Positions 7,784 to 16,100 of a stretch of DNA of 64,000 bases are shown in pieces; within the stretch, counting starts at the first letter, position 1; every line of letters begins with the position of its first letter. The notes under the pieces were generated by a model that was given only the letters and a program-made list of their open reading frames with translations, was not told the origin of the DNA and made no database searches. The position numbers and the translations under genes are program-made. This DNA comes from Polyangiaceae bacterium (GTDB taxonomy: Bacteria > Myxococcota_A > Polyangia > Polyangiales > Polyangiaceae), in contig JADLEQ010000107.1 of assembly GCA_020846005.1 (NCBI GenBank), forward strand, positions 62,001-126,000. Direction: 5' to 3'.

Positions 7784-10381
7784 ATGCGCCTGGGATCGAG
7801 CTGGACGTTTGCGGTCGTGCTGGCGGCGGGTGTGGCGCAGGCGGCGTGCGGCGGGGGCGCCGATGCCCCGCCGCCGAGCGGCGGCGGCGCGTCCGCGGGG
7901 CCCGGGGGGAGCGGCGCCGCGGAGGCAGGCACCGACGCCTCGTCCGGCGGGGGTGGCTCGGGCGGCACCGCCGGCGACGGCGGCCCCGGCGGGACCTCGG
8001 GGACGGGCGGGGGCGGCACGGGCGCGTTCGGCGGGTTCGGGGGCTCGAGCGGCGACGGCGGGCTGGACTCCGGGGACGCTGGCTCGGCGCCGCTCTGTCC
8101 GCCGGACGAAGACGGCGACGACATCCCCGACGAGGTCGAGGGCAAGGCGACCGGGGTCGACACCGACAACGACGGGACGCCGGACTGGCAGGACCCCGAC
8201 AGCGACGACGACGGGATCCCGGACGCCGTGGAGCGAGGCGACGCTCGGTACGAGGGCTGCAACCTGGTGCCCGACGCCGACTTCGACGGGGTGCCCAACA
8301 CACGCGACGACGACAGCGACGGCAACGGCATCGACGACGCGGACGAGGTGTACCCCGACGGCGCGCCCTACGACCCGGGGACGCCCCCCTCCGACGTGGA
8401 CGGCGACGGCACCCCCGACCTGTACGACACCGACGACGACGGCGACACGTTCGACGACACCGTGGAGCTCGTCGGAGGCGCGCCGGTCGACACGGACAGC
8501 GACGGCAAGTGGGATCACCAGGACATCGACTCGGACGGCGACAACCTCGGCGACGAGTACGAGACCTTCGCGGACGCAGACGCGGACGGCAAGCCGAACC
8601 TCCGCGACCTCGACAGCGACAAGGACGGCGTCCCCGACGCGTGCGAGGCGGGCTTCCTCGCCGACCCAACGCGCCCCCCGGCGAACAGCGACGGCGACAA
8701 CAAGTACGACGCCTTCGACGTGGACGCCGACAACGACGGGCTCAAGGACGGCCTCGAGGACACGAACTTCGACTGCCTCGTGAACGTCGGCGAGACGGAC
8801 CGGACGAAGTACGACACCGACGCCGATGGCGCGAACGACCTCATCGAGGTGACGCTGGGGAGCGACCCGAGCAACAAGTTCGAGACGCCGCAGTCGCTCG
8901 GCAAGTACTACTTCGTGATGCCCTACCAGGAGCCCGCGCAGCCGGTCTCCCAGGATGTCGTCCTCCGCACGAACTTCTCCAAGGCAGACATCGCGTTCAT
9001 CGTAGACACCACCGGATCGATGGGGCCCGCGATCGACAACATCAAGGCGAACCTCTCGGCGATCGTCACCGCCGTGGCGGAAGACGCCCCGGAGGCGCGC
9101 TTCGGCGTCCTCGGGACGGAGGACTACCCCGTCACGCCCTACGGCGCGACCGGCGCGTTCGGCAACCGCCCGGTCTACCTGCCCGGCCCCACGGCGTACC
9201 TCTCGTCCCAGACGGCGGACACCCTGGCCGCGCTCAACGCGATGGTGCCGTTCGACGGCGCGGACAACGTCGAGGCGCAGATCCCGGCGATGTGGAAGGC
9301 CTTGACCAACGGGACGCTCACCTGGCCGGCCGGGGGACTGCAGGGCCCGTTCAGCCCGAGCTCGGGCTACGGGGCCCTGGGCTTCCGCGACGACGCGCTC
9401 CCCATCCTCGTCCTGGTCAGCGGGACGATCTTCCACAACGGGCGCTACGTCGCGGACTCCACGGGCATCCACGACCCGTACACGTTCAACGGCCCCGGCG
9501 CGACCGATCCGCCCGACATCGACGACCTGCTCGCCGTCATGGAGACGACCAAGGCGAAATTTCTCGGTGTCGCGCTGGACGGCGGCGGCCAGCAGCGCAC
9601 GGACGACGACTCCATCTACGGGGACATGGCGACGATCGCCGAGGCGACCAACTCCATCGTGCTCCCCGGCGAGGCGTTCCCCTACGTGAGCCAGGGCGGG
9701 ACGTCCGTCCCCGAGACGCAGTGCCGCACGGAGATCGCCGGCGGGGCCCGCAACCCGGACACCGTCTATTCGGTCGTCGGACAGCCGGACGTGCCCGCGT
9801 GTCGGCTCATCTTCTCGAGCTACGCCACGGGCGCGGCCGCGGGCAGCACGGTGAAGGACGGCCTGCGCGCGCTGCTGCGCGGCATCAAGCTGGAGGTCCG
9901 GGTCCTCGCGACGCCCGTCCAGACGCCGGCGCTCGTCTGCAACTCCGTAGTCATCGACACCGTCGCGGATTTCATCGAGGACGACCCGGCGACCGTCTCG
10001 GTGAAGGAGGGCATCCAGGTGAACCACGCCCCGGTCGGGATCGCCGATCCGTCCGATCCGAACGCCAACCGTTACTGCGAGGTCATCGACCTGTTGGACC
10101 TGCGCGACCAGTACTGCGGCGCCCGAGGCCTGATCGGCGGCAACCCGGCGTGCGGTGACTCCCTGAACGAGGCGGTCACGGACATCCCGGCCGGCGTCCT
10201 CGTCTGCTTCAAGATCACCCCGCGGCGCAACAAGGTCTGCCCCCAGCTCGCCGACGTGCAGGTCGCCCGGGCGGTGCTCGAGATCAAGGCCAAGACGGAC
10301 CTCACGGACCCGAACGCGCCCGAGCTGTCGGTGGGTCAGCCTCGCGACGTGTTCTTCGTGATCCCGCCGATCTTCCAGTGA
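7784..10381 (+). CDS. Secreted VWA-domain protein with Asp-rich calcium-binding-type repeats
   Basis: 865 residues. The ATG at 7784 follows a GAAGGAG ribosome-binding site and opens a signal sequence ending near AQAAC, which may be a loose lipobox. A Gly/Ser-rich linker spans about residues 25-100. A long run of thrombospondin-type-3-like Asp motifs follows (DxDxDGxxD spacing, e.g. DNDGTPDWQDPDSDDDGIPD) at about 105-365, expected to bind calcium. A von Willebrand factor A domain begins near residue 400 with IAFIVDTTGSMGPAI, where DTTGS fits the MIDAS metal site. The remaining ~240 residues have paired Cys and no recognised fold. It is probably a cell-surface adhesion or structural protein. 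Upstream in-frame codons from 7685 are less likely because they precede the signal peptide. Confidence 0.88.
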   Translation: MRLGSSWTFAVVLAAGVAQAACGGGADAPPPSGGGASAGPGGSGAAEAGTDASSGGGGSGGTAGDGGPGGTSGTGGGGTGAFGGFGGSSGDGGLDSGDAGSAPLCPPDEDGDDIPDEVEGKATGVDTDNDGTPDWQDPDSDDDGIPDAVERGDARYEGCNLVPDADFDGVPNTRDDDSDGNGIDDADEVYPDGAPYDPGTPPSDVDGDGTPDLYDTDDDGDTFDDTVELVGGAPVDTDSDGKWDHQDIDSDGDNLGDEYETFADADADGKPNLRDLDSDKDGVPDACEAGFLADPTRPPANSDGDNKYDAFDVDADNDGLKDGLEDTNFDCLVNVGETDRTKYDTDADGANDLIEVTLGSDPSNKFETPQSLGKYYFVMPYQEPAQPVSQDVVLRTNFSKADIAFIVDTTGSMGPAIDNIKANLSAIVTAVAEDAPEARFGVLGTEDYPVTPYGATGAFGNRPVYLPGPTAYLSSQTADTLAALNAMVPFDGADNVEAQIPAMWKALTNGTLTWPAGGLQGPFSPSSGYGALGFRDDALPILVLVSGTIFHNGRYVADSTGIHDPYTFNGPGATDPPDIDDLLAVMETTKAKFLGVALDGGGQQRTDDDSIYGDMATIAEATNSIVLPGEAFPYVSQGGTSVPETQCRTEIAGGARNPDTVYSVVGQPDVPACRLIFSSYATGAAAGSTVKDGLRALLRGIKLEVRVLATPVQTPALVCNSVVIDTVADFIEDDPATVSVKEGIQVNHAPVGIADPSDPNANRYCEVIDLLDLRDQYCGARGLIGGNPACGDSLNEAVTDIPAGVLVCFKITPRRNKVCPQLADVQVARAVLEIKAKTDLTDPNAPELSVGQPRDVFFVIPPIFQ
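8095..8880 (+). repeat. Asp-rich type-3-like repeat tract in the VWA protein
   Basis: Imperfect coding repeats of DxDxDGxxD motifs in the VWA protein gene. They are degenerate at DNA level but regular in protein; the aspartate spacing fits calcium-binding loops. Confidence 0.75.
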
Positions 10382-10388
10382 CCGGCGC

Positions 10389-11285
10389 TCAGCGCGCGGG
10401 CGCGCCCAGGCTCGCCGCCCGCTCCGCCCACGCCGGCGCCGCCGGATCGCCGGCGCGCTCCAGCGCGCGGGCGAGTACCCAGGTCGCGAACGGATCGCCC
10501 GGCGCCAGGCGCAGCGCGCGCTGGGCTCGGGCGGCGGCCCCCCGCGCGTCCCCCTCCGCGAGATCGGCGGCGGCGAGCCAGCCGAGCGCGGACACGCCGT
10601 GCGCGTCGCGTCTCTGGGCGAGCGGCCGCAGGAGCGCTCGCGCCTCCGTCGACGCGCCCCGGCGCAGGAGCGCGCGCGCCGAGAGCACGAGGAGCGCGGG
10701 GTCGGCCGGCCAGCGTCGCCGCGCGCGGTCGACGAGGTCGTCGGCCTCGGTGAGGCGATCGAGCCGGACGAGGCACTCGGCGAGCCCGATGGGGCCCTCG
10801 GGCCGATCGGGGGCGACCTCGGTGAGTCGCCGAAACTCGAGCAGCGCGTCCTCGACCCAGCCGCCATCGAACAGCAGTCGGGCCAGGTTGGCCCGCGAAG
10901 GCGCGAACCCGGGGTCGACGGCGAGCGCCTCGCGATAGTGATCGTGCGCGGCCTCGGGCTTGCGCTCCCGCTCCGCGAGCACGCCGAGCCCATGGTGGGG
11001 CTGCGCCACGTCCGGGTTCAGGCGGCGCGCGCGCTCGAGCAGCTCCCGAGACCGCGCGAAGTTGCCCCGCTGGGCCTCGACGATCCCGAGGTTCACCAGG
11101 GCCTCGACGAACTTCGGGTTGTACTCGAGCGCGAGCTCGAGCCGCGCGTCGGCGGTCTCCAGATCGCCCGCCTCGAGCGCCTGGACGCCGAGGCGATTGA
11201 GCTCGATGGCCTTCGCGGGCAGGGGCGCGGTCCCGGCGCAGGCGCTGCCGAGCGCGAACCACGCGAGGAGGAGGAGTCGCTGCAT
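10389..11285 (-). CDS. TPR-repeat lipoprotein
   Basis: 298 residues. The N-terminus is a lipoprotein signal peptide with lipobox LGSAC, so it should be exported and lipidated. The rest is made of tetratricopeptide repeats, about seven, with the usual small/aromatic spacing, for example LNRLGVQALEAGDLETADAR and the following ALVNLGIVEAQRGNFARSR. TPR lipoproteins generally act as protein-assembly scaffolds (pilus or outer-membrane machinery), but the partner cannot be named here. The gene converges with the VWA gene, with 7 bp between stops, and diverges from the gene at 11404 across a 118-bp spacer. Confidence 0.9.
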   Translation of the reverse strand: MQRLLLLAWFALGSACAGTAPLPAKAIELNRLGVQALEAGDLETADARLELALEYNPKFVEALVNLGIVEAQRGNFARSRELLERARRLNPDVAQPHHGLGVLAERERKPEAAHDHYREALAVDPGFAPSRANLARLLFDGGWVEDALLEFRRLTEVAPDRPEGPIGLAECLVRLDRLTEADDLVDRARRRWPADPALLVLSARALLRRGASTEARALLRPLAQRRDAHGVSALGWLAAADLAEGDARGAAARAQRALRLAPGDPFATWVLARALERAGDPAAPAWAERAASLGAPAR

Positions 11286-11403
11286 GCGTGCCCATCGGCT
11301 GCGGGCCGGCAGCAGTTGCGCGGAATTTCGCGCGCCTCACCGTGGCTTCGCTTCGCGCGCGGAACGGGTTGCGTCAGGCGGGCTCCGCGGGGATGCTCCG
11401 CCC

Positions 11404-12318
11404 ATGCCGAAGGGCCCGAAGACCCCCACCGATCCGGACCGCGACGAGGCCCTGGACGAAGACGACGCGCGCGACGAGGACGAGCTCGCGGCGACCGATG
11501 GTGACGAGGACGACGACGAGGAGCTGGAGCGGCGGGCCCGAGCGCGCAAGGCGCGCGCTCGTCGCCGCGCTCGCGGGCGGGGAGGGTCCTCGGCTGCCGG
11601 CCCGGCTCGGCCGAGCCGGAGGGTCGCCCCGCCTGCGACCGAGGCCGCGCTCGACAGCCCGAACCGGCAGACGCTCGGGATGCTCGGAGCCGTCGTCATC
11701 GCCACGCTCGGCATGTGGGTCTTCGCGCAGAAGTCGTGCAACCTGCACCCCGCCGAGACGCGGAAGCCGCGGGAGCTCGCGGTCGCCCAGCTGACGCGCG
11801 AGCCGAAGAACGCCGCGCTCGAGCTGCAGCAGCGTTGGAGCGGCTACGATTTCGCTGGCGCCAGCGAGCTGGCGCGCGGCGAGGTCCGGGCGCAAATCGA
11901 GAAGGACGCCGCGGGCTGCGGCGGCGACGCCTGTAGCCGCCAGCGCGGCGAGCTCGCGGACGCGACGCTGGCGCGGAGCGTGCTCGTCACGCGGAACGCC
12001 ACGCAGGCGGTCGTCCGCGTGGAGGTCCTGCGCGGGATCGGATCGCCCGGCACGTACCTGGTGACGCTCGAGCTCGAGGGAACGACGTGGGTCGCGGTGC
12101 GGCACGTGAAGGACTCGGGCGCCGCCGTCCCCAGCCTGGGCGGGGAGGGCCCGACCGAGCCGAGCCCGCCAGCGTCGGCCGGAGAGACGCCGGGCGCGAC
12201 GAGCGCCGCGAGCCCCCCGGGCGCCGCCAGCGCGGCACCAGCGGCCAGCGCGGCGGCGGCGCGACCTGCGGCCTCCGCCCAGCCGCCGGGCGCGGCCGCG
12301 TCCAGCTCCCCGCCCTGA
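11404..12318 (+). CDS. Single-pass membrane protein, function unknown
   Basis: 304 residues. The first ~85 are highly charged: an acidic stretch (EDDARDEDEL, then DGDEDDDEELE) followed by an Arg/Ala-rich stretch. One hydrophobic helix follows at about 97-115 (LGMLGAVVIATLGMWVFA). The external part has a compact domain of about 120 residues with three Cys, including CGGDAC, and then an Ala/Pro/Ser-rich tail. I do not recognise the family. By topology the acidic tail should be cytoplasmic and the small domain periplasmic. The ATG at 11404 was chosen because it opens the charged tail and gives a normal divergent gap to the TPR gene. Codon use matches neighbours. Confidence 0.72.
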   Translation: MPKGPKTPTDPDRDEALDEDDARDEDELAATDGDEDDDEELERRARARKARARRRARGRGGSSAAGPARPSRRVAPPATEAALDSPNRQTLGMLGAVVIATLGMWVFAQKSCNLHPAETRKPRELAVAQLTREPKNAALELQQRWSGYDFAGASELARGEVRAQIEKDAAGCGGDACSRQRGELADATLARSVLVTRNATQAVVRVEVLRGIGSPGTYLVTLELEGTTWVAVRHVKDSGAAVPSLGGEGPTEPSPPASAGETPGATSAASPPGAASAAPAASAAAARPAASAQPPGAAASSSPP

Positions 12319-12338
12319 GCCGGTCGAGCGCGCGGCGA

Positions 12339-13472
12339 TCAGCTCGCGAGCGCCCCGATCACCGCGGCCGCGACCCGCTCCACGTCGAGCGACCTCAGCG
12401 CGGCGTGGCACGGCAAGCTGACGACCTCGCTCGCGGCACGCTCGGCCTCGGGGAACTCCCCCCGGCGATGACCGAGCGACTCGAGGGCGGGCTGGAGGTG
12501 CAGCGGCGTCGGGTAGTAGATCCCGGTCTCGATACGCCCAGCCCCGAGCGCCTCGACCAGCGCGGCGCGCCGGCCGCCTCCCACGCGCGCGGTGTAGAGC
12601 GCCCAGCACGGCTCCTCCCGATCCGGGGCTCGCGGCAGCTCGAGGTCGGGCGCGGCGGAGAGGTGGTCGGCGTAGCGCGCGGCGTGCGCCGCGCGCGCGG
12701 CGCGCCACGCCACCGCGAGCGGGAGCTTCGCCGACAGCACGGCCGCCTGGATGGCGTCGAGGCGGAAGTTCCCGCCCACCTCGCGGTGCGTGCGCCGATC
12801 CGAGCTGCCATGCTGCCTCAGGCACCGCACCCGCGCGGCGACCTCCGCGCTGCGGGTGACGACAGCGCCGCCGTCTCCCCAGCCGCCGAGCGGCTTCGTC
12901 GGGAAGAAGCTGAAGCACCCCGCGAGCCCCCACGTCCCGAGCGCGACGCCTCCGAGCGCTCCACCGAACGCCTGCGCCGCGTCCTCGACGAGCGCGACGT
13001 CCGCGCGAGCCGCGAGCCGCGCGAGCGCCTCCAACGGGGCGGCGTGCCCGTACAGGTGCACGGGGACGATCGCCCGCGTGCGCGGGCCGAGCGCCGCGTC
13101 AACCGCGCCGGGATCGAGGTTGGGCACGCCGGGCGCCACGTCGACGAGCCGCGGGCGCGCGCCCAGCCGGAGCACCGCCTCCACCGTCGCGAAGAAGCCG
13201 AACGCCGGGGTGATCACCTCGTCCCCTGGCCCGACGCCCGCAGCCGCCAGCGCGCACACGAGCGCGTCGCTCCCGCTCGAGACGCCGACCGCGTGCGGCA
13301 CGCCGAGCGCATCGGCGAGCTCCTGCTCGAACCGCTCGACGGGCGCGCCGAGCACGTACCGGCCGGTCTGCGCGACCTCGGACACCGCCTCGAGGAGGCG
13401 CCCGCGGTGCGGCGCCTCGGCGCGCGCCAGATCGAAGAGCGCGATCGGCTCGAGCTCACCGGCCGCGCTCAC
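12339..13472 (-). CDS. DegT/DnrJ/EryC1-family sugar aminotransferase (WbpE-like)
   Basis: 377 residues. PLP-dependent aminotransferase that places an amino group on a keto-sugar nucleotide. Seen: SSGSDALVCAL cofactor loop, ITPAFGFFATVEAV, LVEDAAQAFG (aspartate contacting the PLP ring), and the Schiff-base lysine in FSFFPTKPLGGWGDGG (K193). The end has the TGIYYPTPLHLQPAL block found in the WbpE/WlbC branch, which makes 2,3-diamino sugars by C3 amination. The WbpD/WlbB-like acetyltransferase gene two genes upstream supports this. The start is a GTG at 13472 overlapping the acyltransferase stop (GTGA). The partner oxidoreductase (WbpB type) is not in the window. Exact substrate is inferred. Confidence 0.87.
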   Translation of the reverse strand: MSAAGELEPIALFDLARAEAPHRGRLLEAVSEVAQTGRYVLGAPVERFEQELADALGVPHAVGVSSGSDALVCALAAAGVGPGDEVITPAFGFFATVEAVLRLGARPRLVDVAPGVPNLDPGAVDAALGPRTRAIVPVHLYGHAAPLEALARLAARADVALVEDAAQAFGGALGGVALGTWGLAGCFSFFPTKPLGGWGDGGAVVTRSAEVAARVRCLRQHGSSDRRTHREVGGNFRLDAIQAAVLSAKLPLAVAWRAARAAHAARYADHLSAAPDLELPRAPDREEPCWALYTARVGGGRRAALVEALGAGRIETGIYYPTPLHLQPALESLGHRRGEFPEAERAASEVVSLPCHAALRSLDVERVAAAVIGALAS

Positions 13473-14335
13473 GGCCGCGCTCCGCGCGCGTCTTTCCAGC
13501 GCCGATGCATCCACAGCCACTGCTCGGGTCGCTCCCGGACGAAGCGATCGAGCGCGCGGGTCGCCTCGCGCATCGCCGCTTCGGCCCAGGCGCGCCCGCC
13601 GCGGGCCGGCGGGCAGAGGACACCGCGGAGCTCGCCGGTGACCACGCCATCGCGACCGCGCCGACCGAACACCACGACCAACGGCACACGCGCGCGCGCG
13701 GCGAGGAGCGCCGGCGCCAGATCGATCCTGGCGGCCCGCCCGAGGAACGGCTGCACCACCGTGCCACGGCGCCGCTCTGGCGCCTGGTCGATCATCATCG
13801 CGACCACGCCGCCGCGCGCGAGCGCGGCGCGCGCCGCGTGGGCCGCCGCCCCCGGGTGGGCCAGCGCCACGCCCCGGTCGTGGCGGAGGCGCTGCCAGAG
13901 GGCGTCCAGCCAGCGCACCGAGAGGCGCTTGGAGACCACGGTGAGCTCGACGCGCTCGGCCGCCGCGCAGGCGAGCACGTCCCACCCCGCCGTGTGCGCG
14001 GTGGCGACGACGGCACCGCCCTGGTGCCCGCTCAACCAGGCGACGAGCGACTCGTCCAGCTTCACGAGATCACTCGGCGAACCGGAGCGCCGCAGGCCGA
14101 GCGCGAGGAGGTCGAGCAGCCCGCGCGCGAGCTCTCGGTACATGCGCTTCGCGACGCCGGCAGCATCGGCGATCCCAGCCTGACGCACGCTCTGCTCCAC
14201 GTGCCGGCGCCGGACGCGCAGCACGCCGCCGACCACCCACCCGAGGAGGACCGCCAGTGATCGCACGAGGCGGCGCGGCGGTGGCGCCGCGTGTGAGCGC
14301 GGCGCCGCCTCGATCGCGAGCGCCGGCTCAACCAC
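13469..14335 (-). CDS. LpxL/HtrB-type lysophospholipid (lipid A) acyltransferase
   Basis: 288 residues from a GTG at 14335 that overlaps the end of the upstream gene by 8 bp. An N-terminal hydrophobic segment (RSLAVLLGWVVGGVLRV) would anchor it at the inner membrane. The catalytic HX4D motif is visible as HTAGWD. Later features fit the family: a MMIDQAPERRRGTVVQPFLG block, VPLVVVFGRR, and the C-terminal RPEQWLWMHRRWKD, which is the usual ending of late lipid A acyltransferases. Such enzymes transfer secondary acyl chains to lipid A. Its position between two amino-sugar genes is unusual and suggests a link to an amide-acylated lipid A or glycolipid, but this is inference. Confidence 0.88.
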   Translation of the reverse strand: MVEPALAIEAAPRSHAAPPPRRLVRSLAVLLGWVVGGVLRVRRRHVEQSVRQAGIADAAGVAKRMYRELARGLLDLLALGLRRSGSPSDLVKLDESLVAWLSGHQGGAVVATAHTAGWDVLACAAAERVELTVVSKRLSVRWLDALWQRLRHDRGVALAHPGAAAHAARAALARGGVVAMMIDQAPERRRGTVVQPFLGRAARIDLAPALLAARARVPLVVVFGRRGRDGVVTGELRGVLCPPARGGRAWAEAAMREATRALDRFVRERPEQWLWMHRRWKDARGARP

Positions 14336-14918
14336 CGTCTTCCGCCTCCACGCTGAGCCCGCCCACCAGACGGTAGGAGCGGCCGCCCGCACAGCGCGCC
14401 CGCCCGCCGGCGTCGAACGCGAGCGCGTCGCCGTCCACGCCGACCCAGCCCACCGCTCGCGCGGGTACACCCTGCACGCACGCGTGCGCCGGCACGTCGC
14501 GGGTCACTACGGCGCCCGCCGCCACGAAGCCGTAGCGACCGACGCGCACCCCCGGCAAGAGCACGCAGCCCGCCCCGAGCGTCACCCCGCGCCCGACGTG
14601 CGTGCGCTCGAACCGCTCCCGCGCACGCGCGAACGCGCGCGGCCGGCGGACGTTGGTGAACGTCACGTTCGGCCCGACGAACACGTCCTCCTCGAGCTCG
14701 AGGCCCTCGAACAGACTCACGCCGTTCTGCACGCGACACCCGGCTCCGACGACGACCCCGCTCCCGACGAAGCACCCCTGCCCGAGCATCACCCGCTCAC
14801 CGATCCTCGCGCCGCCGAGCACGTGACAATGCCTCCAGATGCGCGCACCGGCGCCGACGTCGCTCGGCTCCTCGACCTCCGAGGTGGGGTGCACGAACGC
14901 GGACGGATGGACCGGCAC
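14328..14918 (-). CDS. Left-handed beta-helix sugar N-acetyltransferase (WbpD/WlbB-like)
   Basis: 196 residues made of hexapeptide repeats (IGERVMLGQGCFVGSGVVVG and similar). The order HPTSEV, GARIWRHCHV, GQGCFVGSG, VQNGVSLFEG, VFVGPNVTFTN follows the WbpD/WlbB family. That family acetylates UDP-2-acetamido-3-amino-2,3-dideoxy-D-glucuronate or a related 3-amino sugar. The extra ~40 residues at the C-terminus, after RAVGWVGVDG, lie past the helix. Together with the WbpE-like aminotransferase two genes downstream it suggests a 2,3-diacetamido sugar pathway, though the dehydrogenase step is not in this block. It may be the first gene of the unit, or follow the small gene at 14928-15206, whose stop lies 9 bp upstream of its ATG. 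Confidence 0.88.
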   Translation of the reverse strand: MPVHPSAFVHPTSEVEEPSDVGAGARIWRHCHVLGGARIGERVMLGQGCFVGSGVVVGAGCRVQNGVSLFEGLELEEDVFVGPNVTFTNVRRPRAFARARERFERTHVGRGVTLGAGCVLLPGVRVGRYGFVAAGAVVTRDVPAHACVQGVPARAVGWVGVDGDALAFDAGGRARCAGGRSYRLVGGLSVEAEDGG

Positions 14919-14927
14919 CCGGCCCGC

Positions 14928-15206
14928 CTAGACGAAGCCGGCCTTGCGCGCCGTGGCCGGCGGGGCCTCGATCGCCGCAGCGAACACCGAGTCGAGCGAC
15001 GTGACGAAGATCTCGCCCTTCGCCGTCCGCGCCTCGAGCACGCTCGCGCGCTGCCGGAGCGCCACGACGCGCCCGACGGTCAGGCTCGCGCCGTGACTCG
15101 CGAGGTGGAGGCTGATCATCCGGTGCTCGGGCGACTCGAGCCAGCCGTCGGCGCCGGGGGTCGCGCCGGCAGCCTCGAGGAGCGCTCGCATCTGGTCGTC
15201 GGTCAT
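14928..15206 (-). CDS. Small hypothetical protein
   Basis: 92 residues from an ATG at 15206. It begins MTDDQMRALLEAAGA and holds a compact alpha/beta-looking region (HRMISLHLASHGASLTVGRVVAL) with no signal peptide and no Cys. No family recognised. The upstream part of the open frame (to 15284) is Arg-rich and probably not translated. It reads into the acetyltransferase gene with 9 bp between stop and start, so it is probably co-transcribed with the sugar genes. It diverges from the MlaF-like ATPase gene. Confidence 0.62.
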   Translation of the reverse strand: MTDDQMRALLEAAGATPGADGWLESPEHRMISLHLASHGASLTVGRVVALRQRASVLEARTAKGEIFVTSLDSVFAAAIEAPPATARKAGFV

Positions 15207-15286
15207 GGCGGAGCTTTGCCGCCCCCGGGCGCCCGTTGTCAAGGCGTCCGCCGCGCGGCCCCGCCGGGAGGCGCTATCGTCCACCC

Positions 15287-16090
15287 GTGGCCGAACGCCC
15301 GCCCGAGCCCGAGGCCCCCCACCTGGTGGTGGAGGGCGTGGAGAAGCGCTTCGGCGACTTCGTGGCGCTCACCGGGATCGACATGCGCGTCGGGCGCAGC
15401 GAGATCGCCGTCATCATCGGCGGCTCCGGGGCAGGCAAGACGACGCTCCTCAAGATCCTCGTCGGGCTCGATGAGCCCACGTCGGGTCGCATCGTGGTCA
15501 GCGGCGAGGACGTGGCCGCGCTCCGTGGCCGCGCGCGGGAGCGCATGCGCCGCAAGTTCGGGATGGTCTTCCAGTACTCGGCGCTCCTCGACAGCCTGGA
15601 TGTCTTCGACAACGTCGCCTTCCCGCTGCGGGAGCACACGAAGCTCAGCGAGAAGGAGATCCGCGCGAAGGTCCTCGAGAAGCTCGCCGTGTTGAAGCTC
15701 GAGGGCACCGAGCGCCGCTTCCCGAGCCAGCTCTCGGGCGGCATGCGCAAGCGGGTCGGCCTCGCGCGCGCCCTCATGCTGGACCCGGAGGTGCTCATGT
15801 ACGACGAGCCGACGAGCGGCCTCGATCCGCTCTCGTCGCGCCTCGTCGACGAGCTGATCGTCGAGACGCGGGATCGGTACGGCGTGACCAGCCTCGTCAT
15901 CTCGCACGACATGGCCGGCGCGCTCCAGATCGCGGACCGCATCTTCATGCTGCAGAAGGGGCGGTTGGTCGTGCAGGGGACGCCCGAGGAGCTGGTCGCG
16001 CTCCAGGGGACGCTCGCCAACGAGTTCTTCGCCGCGAGCGGCATCGCCGCCGAGCACCTCGTGCAGGCGCGCGCGGCGGCCCGCCGTTGA
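15287..16090 (+). CDS. mlaF: MlaF-type ABC transporter ATP-binding protein
   Basis: 267 residues from a GTG at 15287; a GGGAGG lies about 15 bp upstream. Intact ABC ATPase: Walker A GGSGAGKTTLLK, Q-loop MVFQYSALLDSL, signature LSGGMRKRVGLARAL, Walker B VLMYDEPTSGLDP and switch His in VISHDM. The LFDSL-like Q-loop and GGMRKR signature are typical of the MlaF/TTG2A group that moves phospholipids between the membranes with MlaE and MlaD. The neighbouring genes are a small protein and AsnB, so partner genes must lie elsewhere if it works in a Mla system. This contrasts with the degenerate ATPase at 5971-7026. Confidence 0.88.
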   Translation: MAERPPEPEAPHLVVEGVEKRFGDFVALTGIDMRVGRSEIAVIIGGSGAGKTTLLKILVGLDEPTSGRIVVSGEDVAALRGRARERMRRKFGMVFQYSALLDSLDVFDNVAFPLREHTKLSEKEIRAKVLEKLAVLKLEGTERRFPSQLSGGMRKRVGLARALMLDPEVLMYDEPTSGLDPLSSRLVDELIVETRDRYGVTSLVISHDMAGALQIADRIFMLQKGRLVVQGTPEELVALQGTLANEFFAASGIAAEHLVQARAAARR

Positions 16091-16100
16091 GGCTCGGCGC

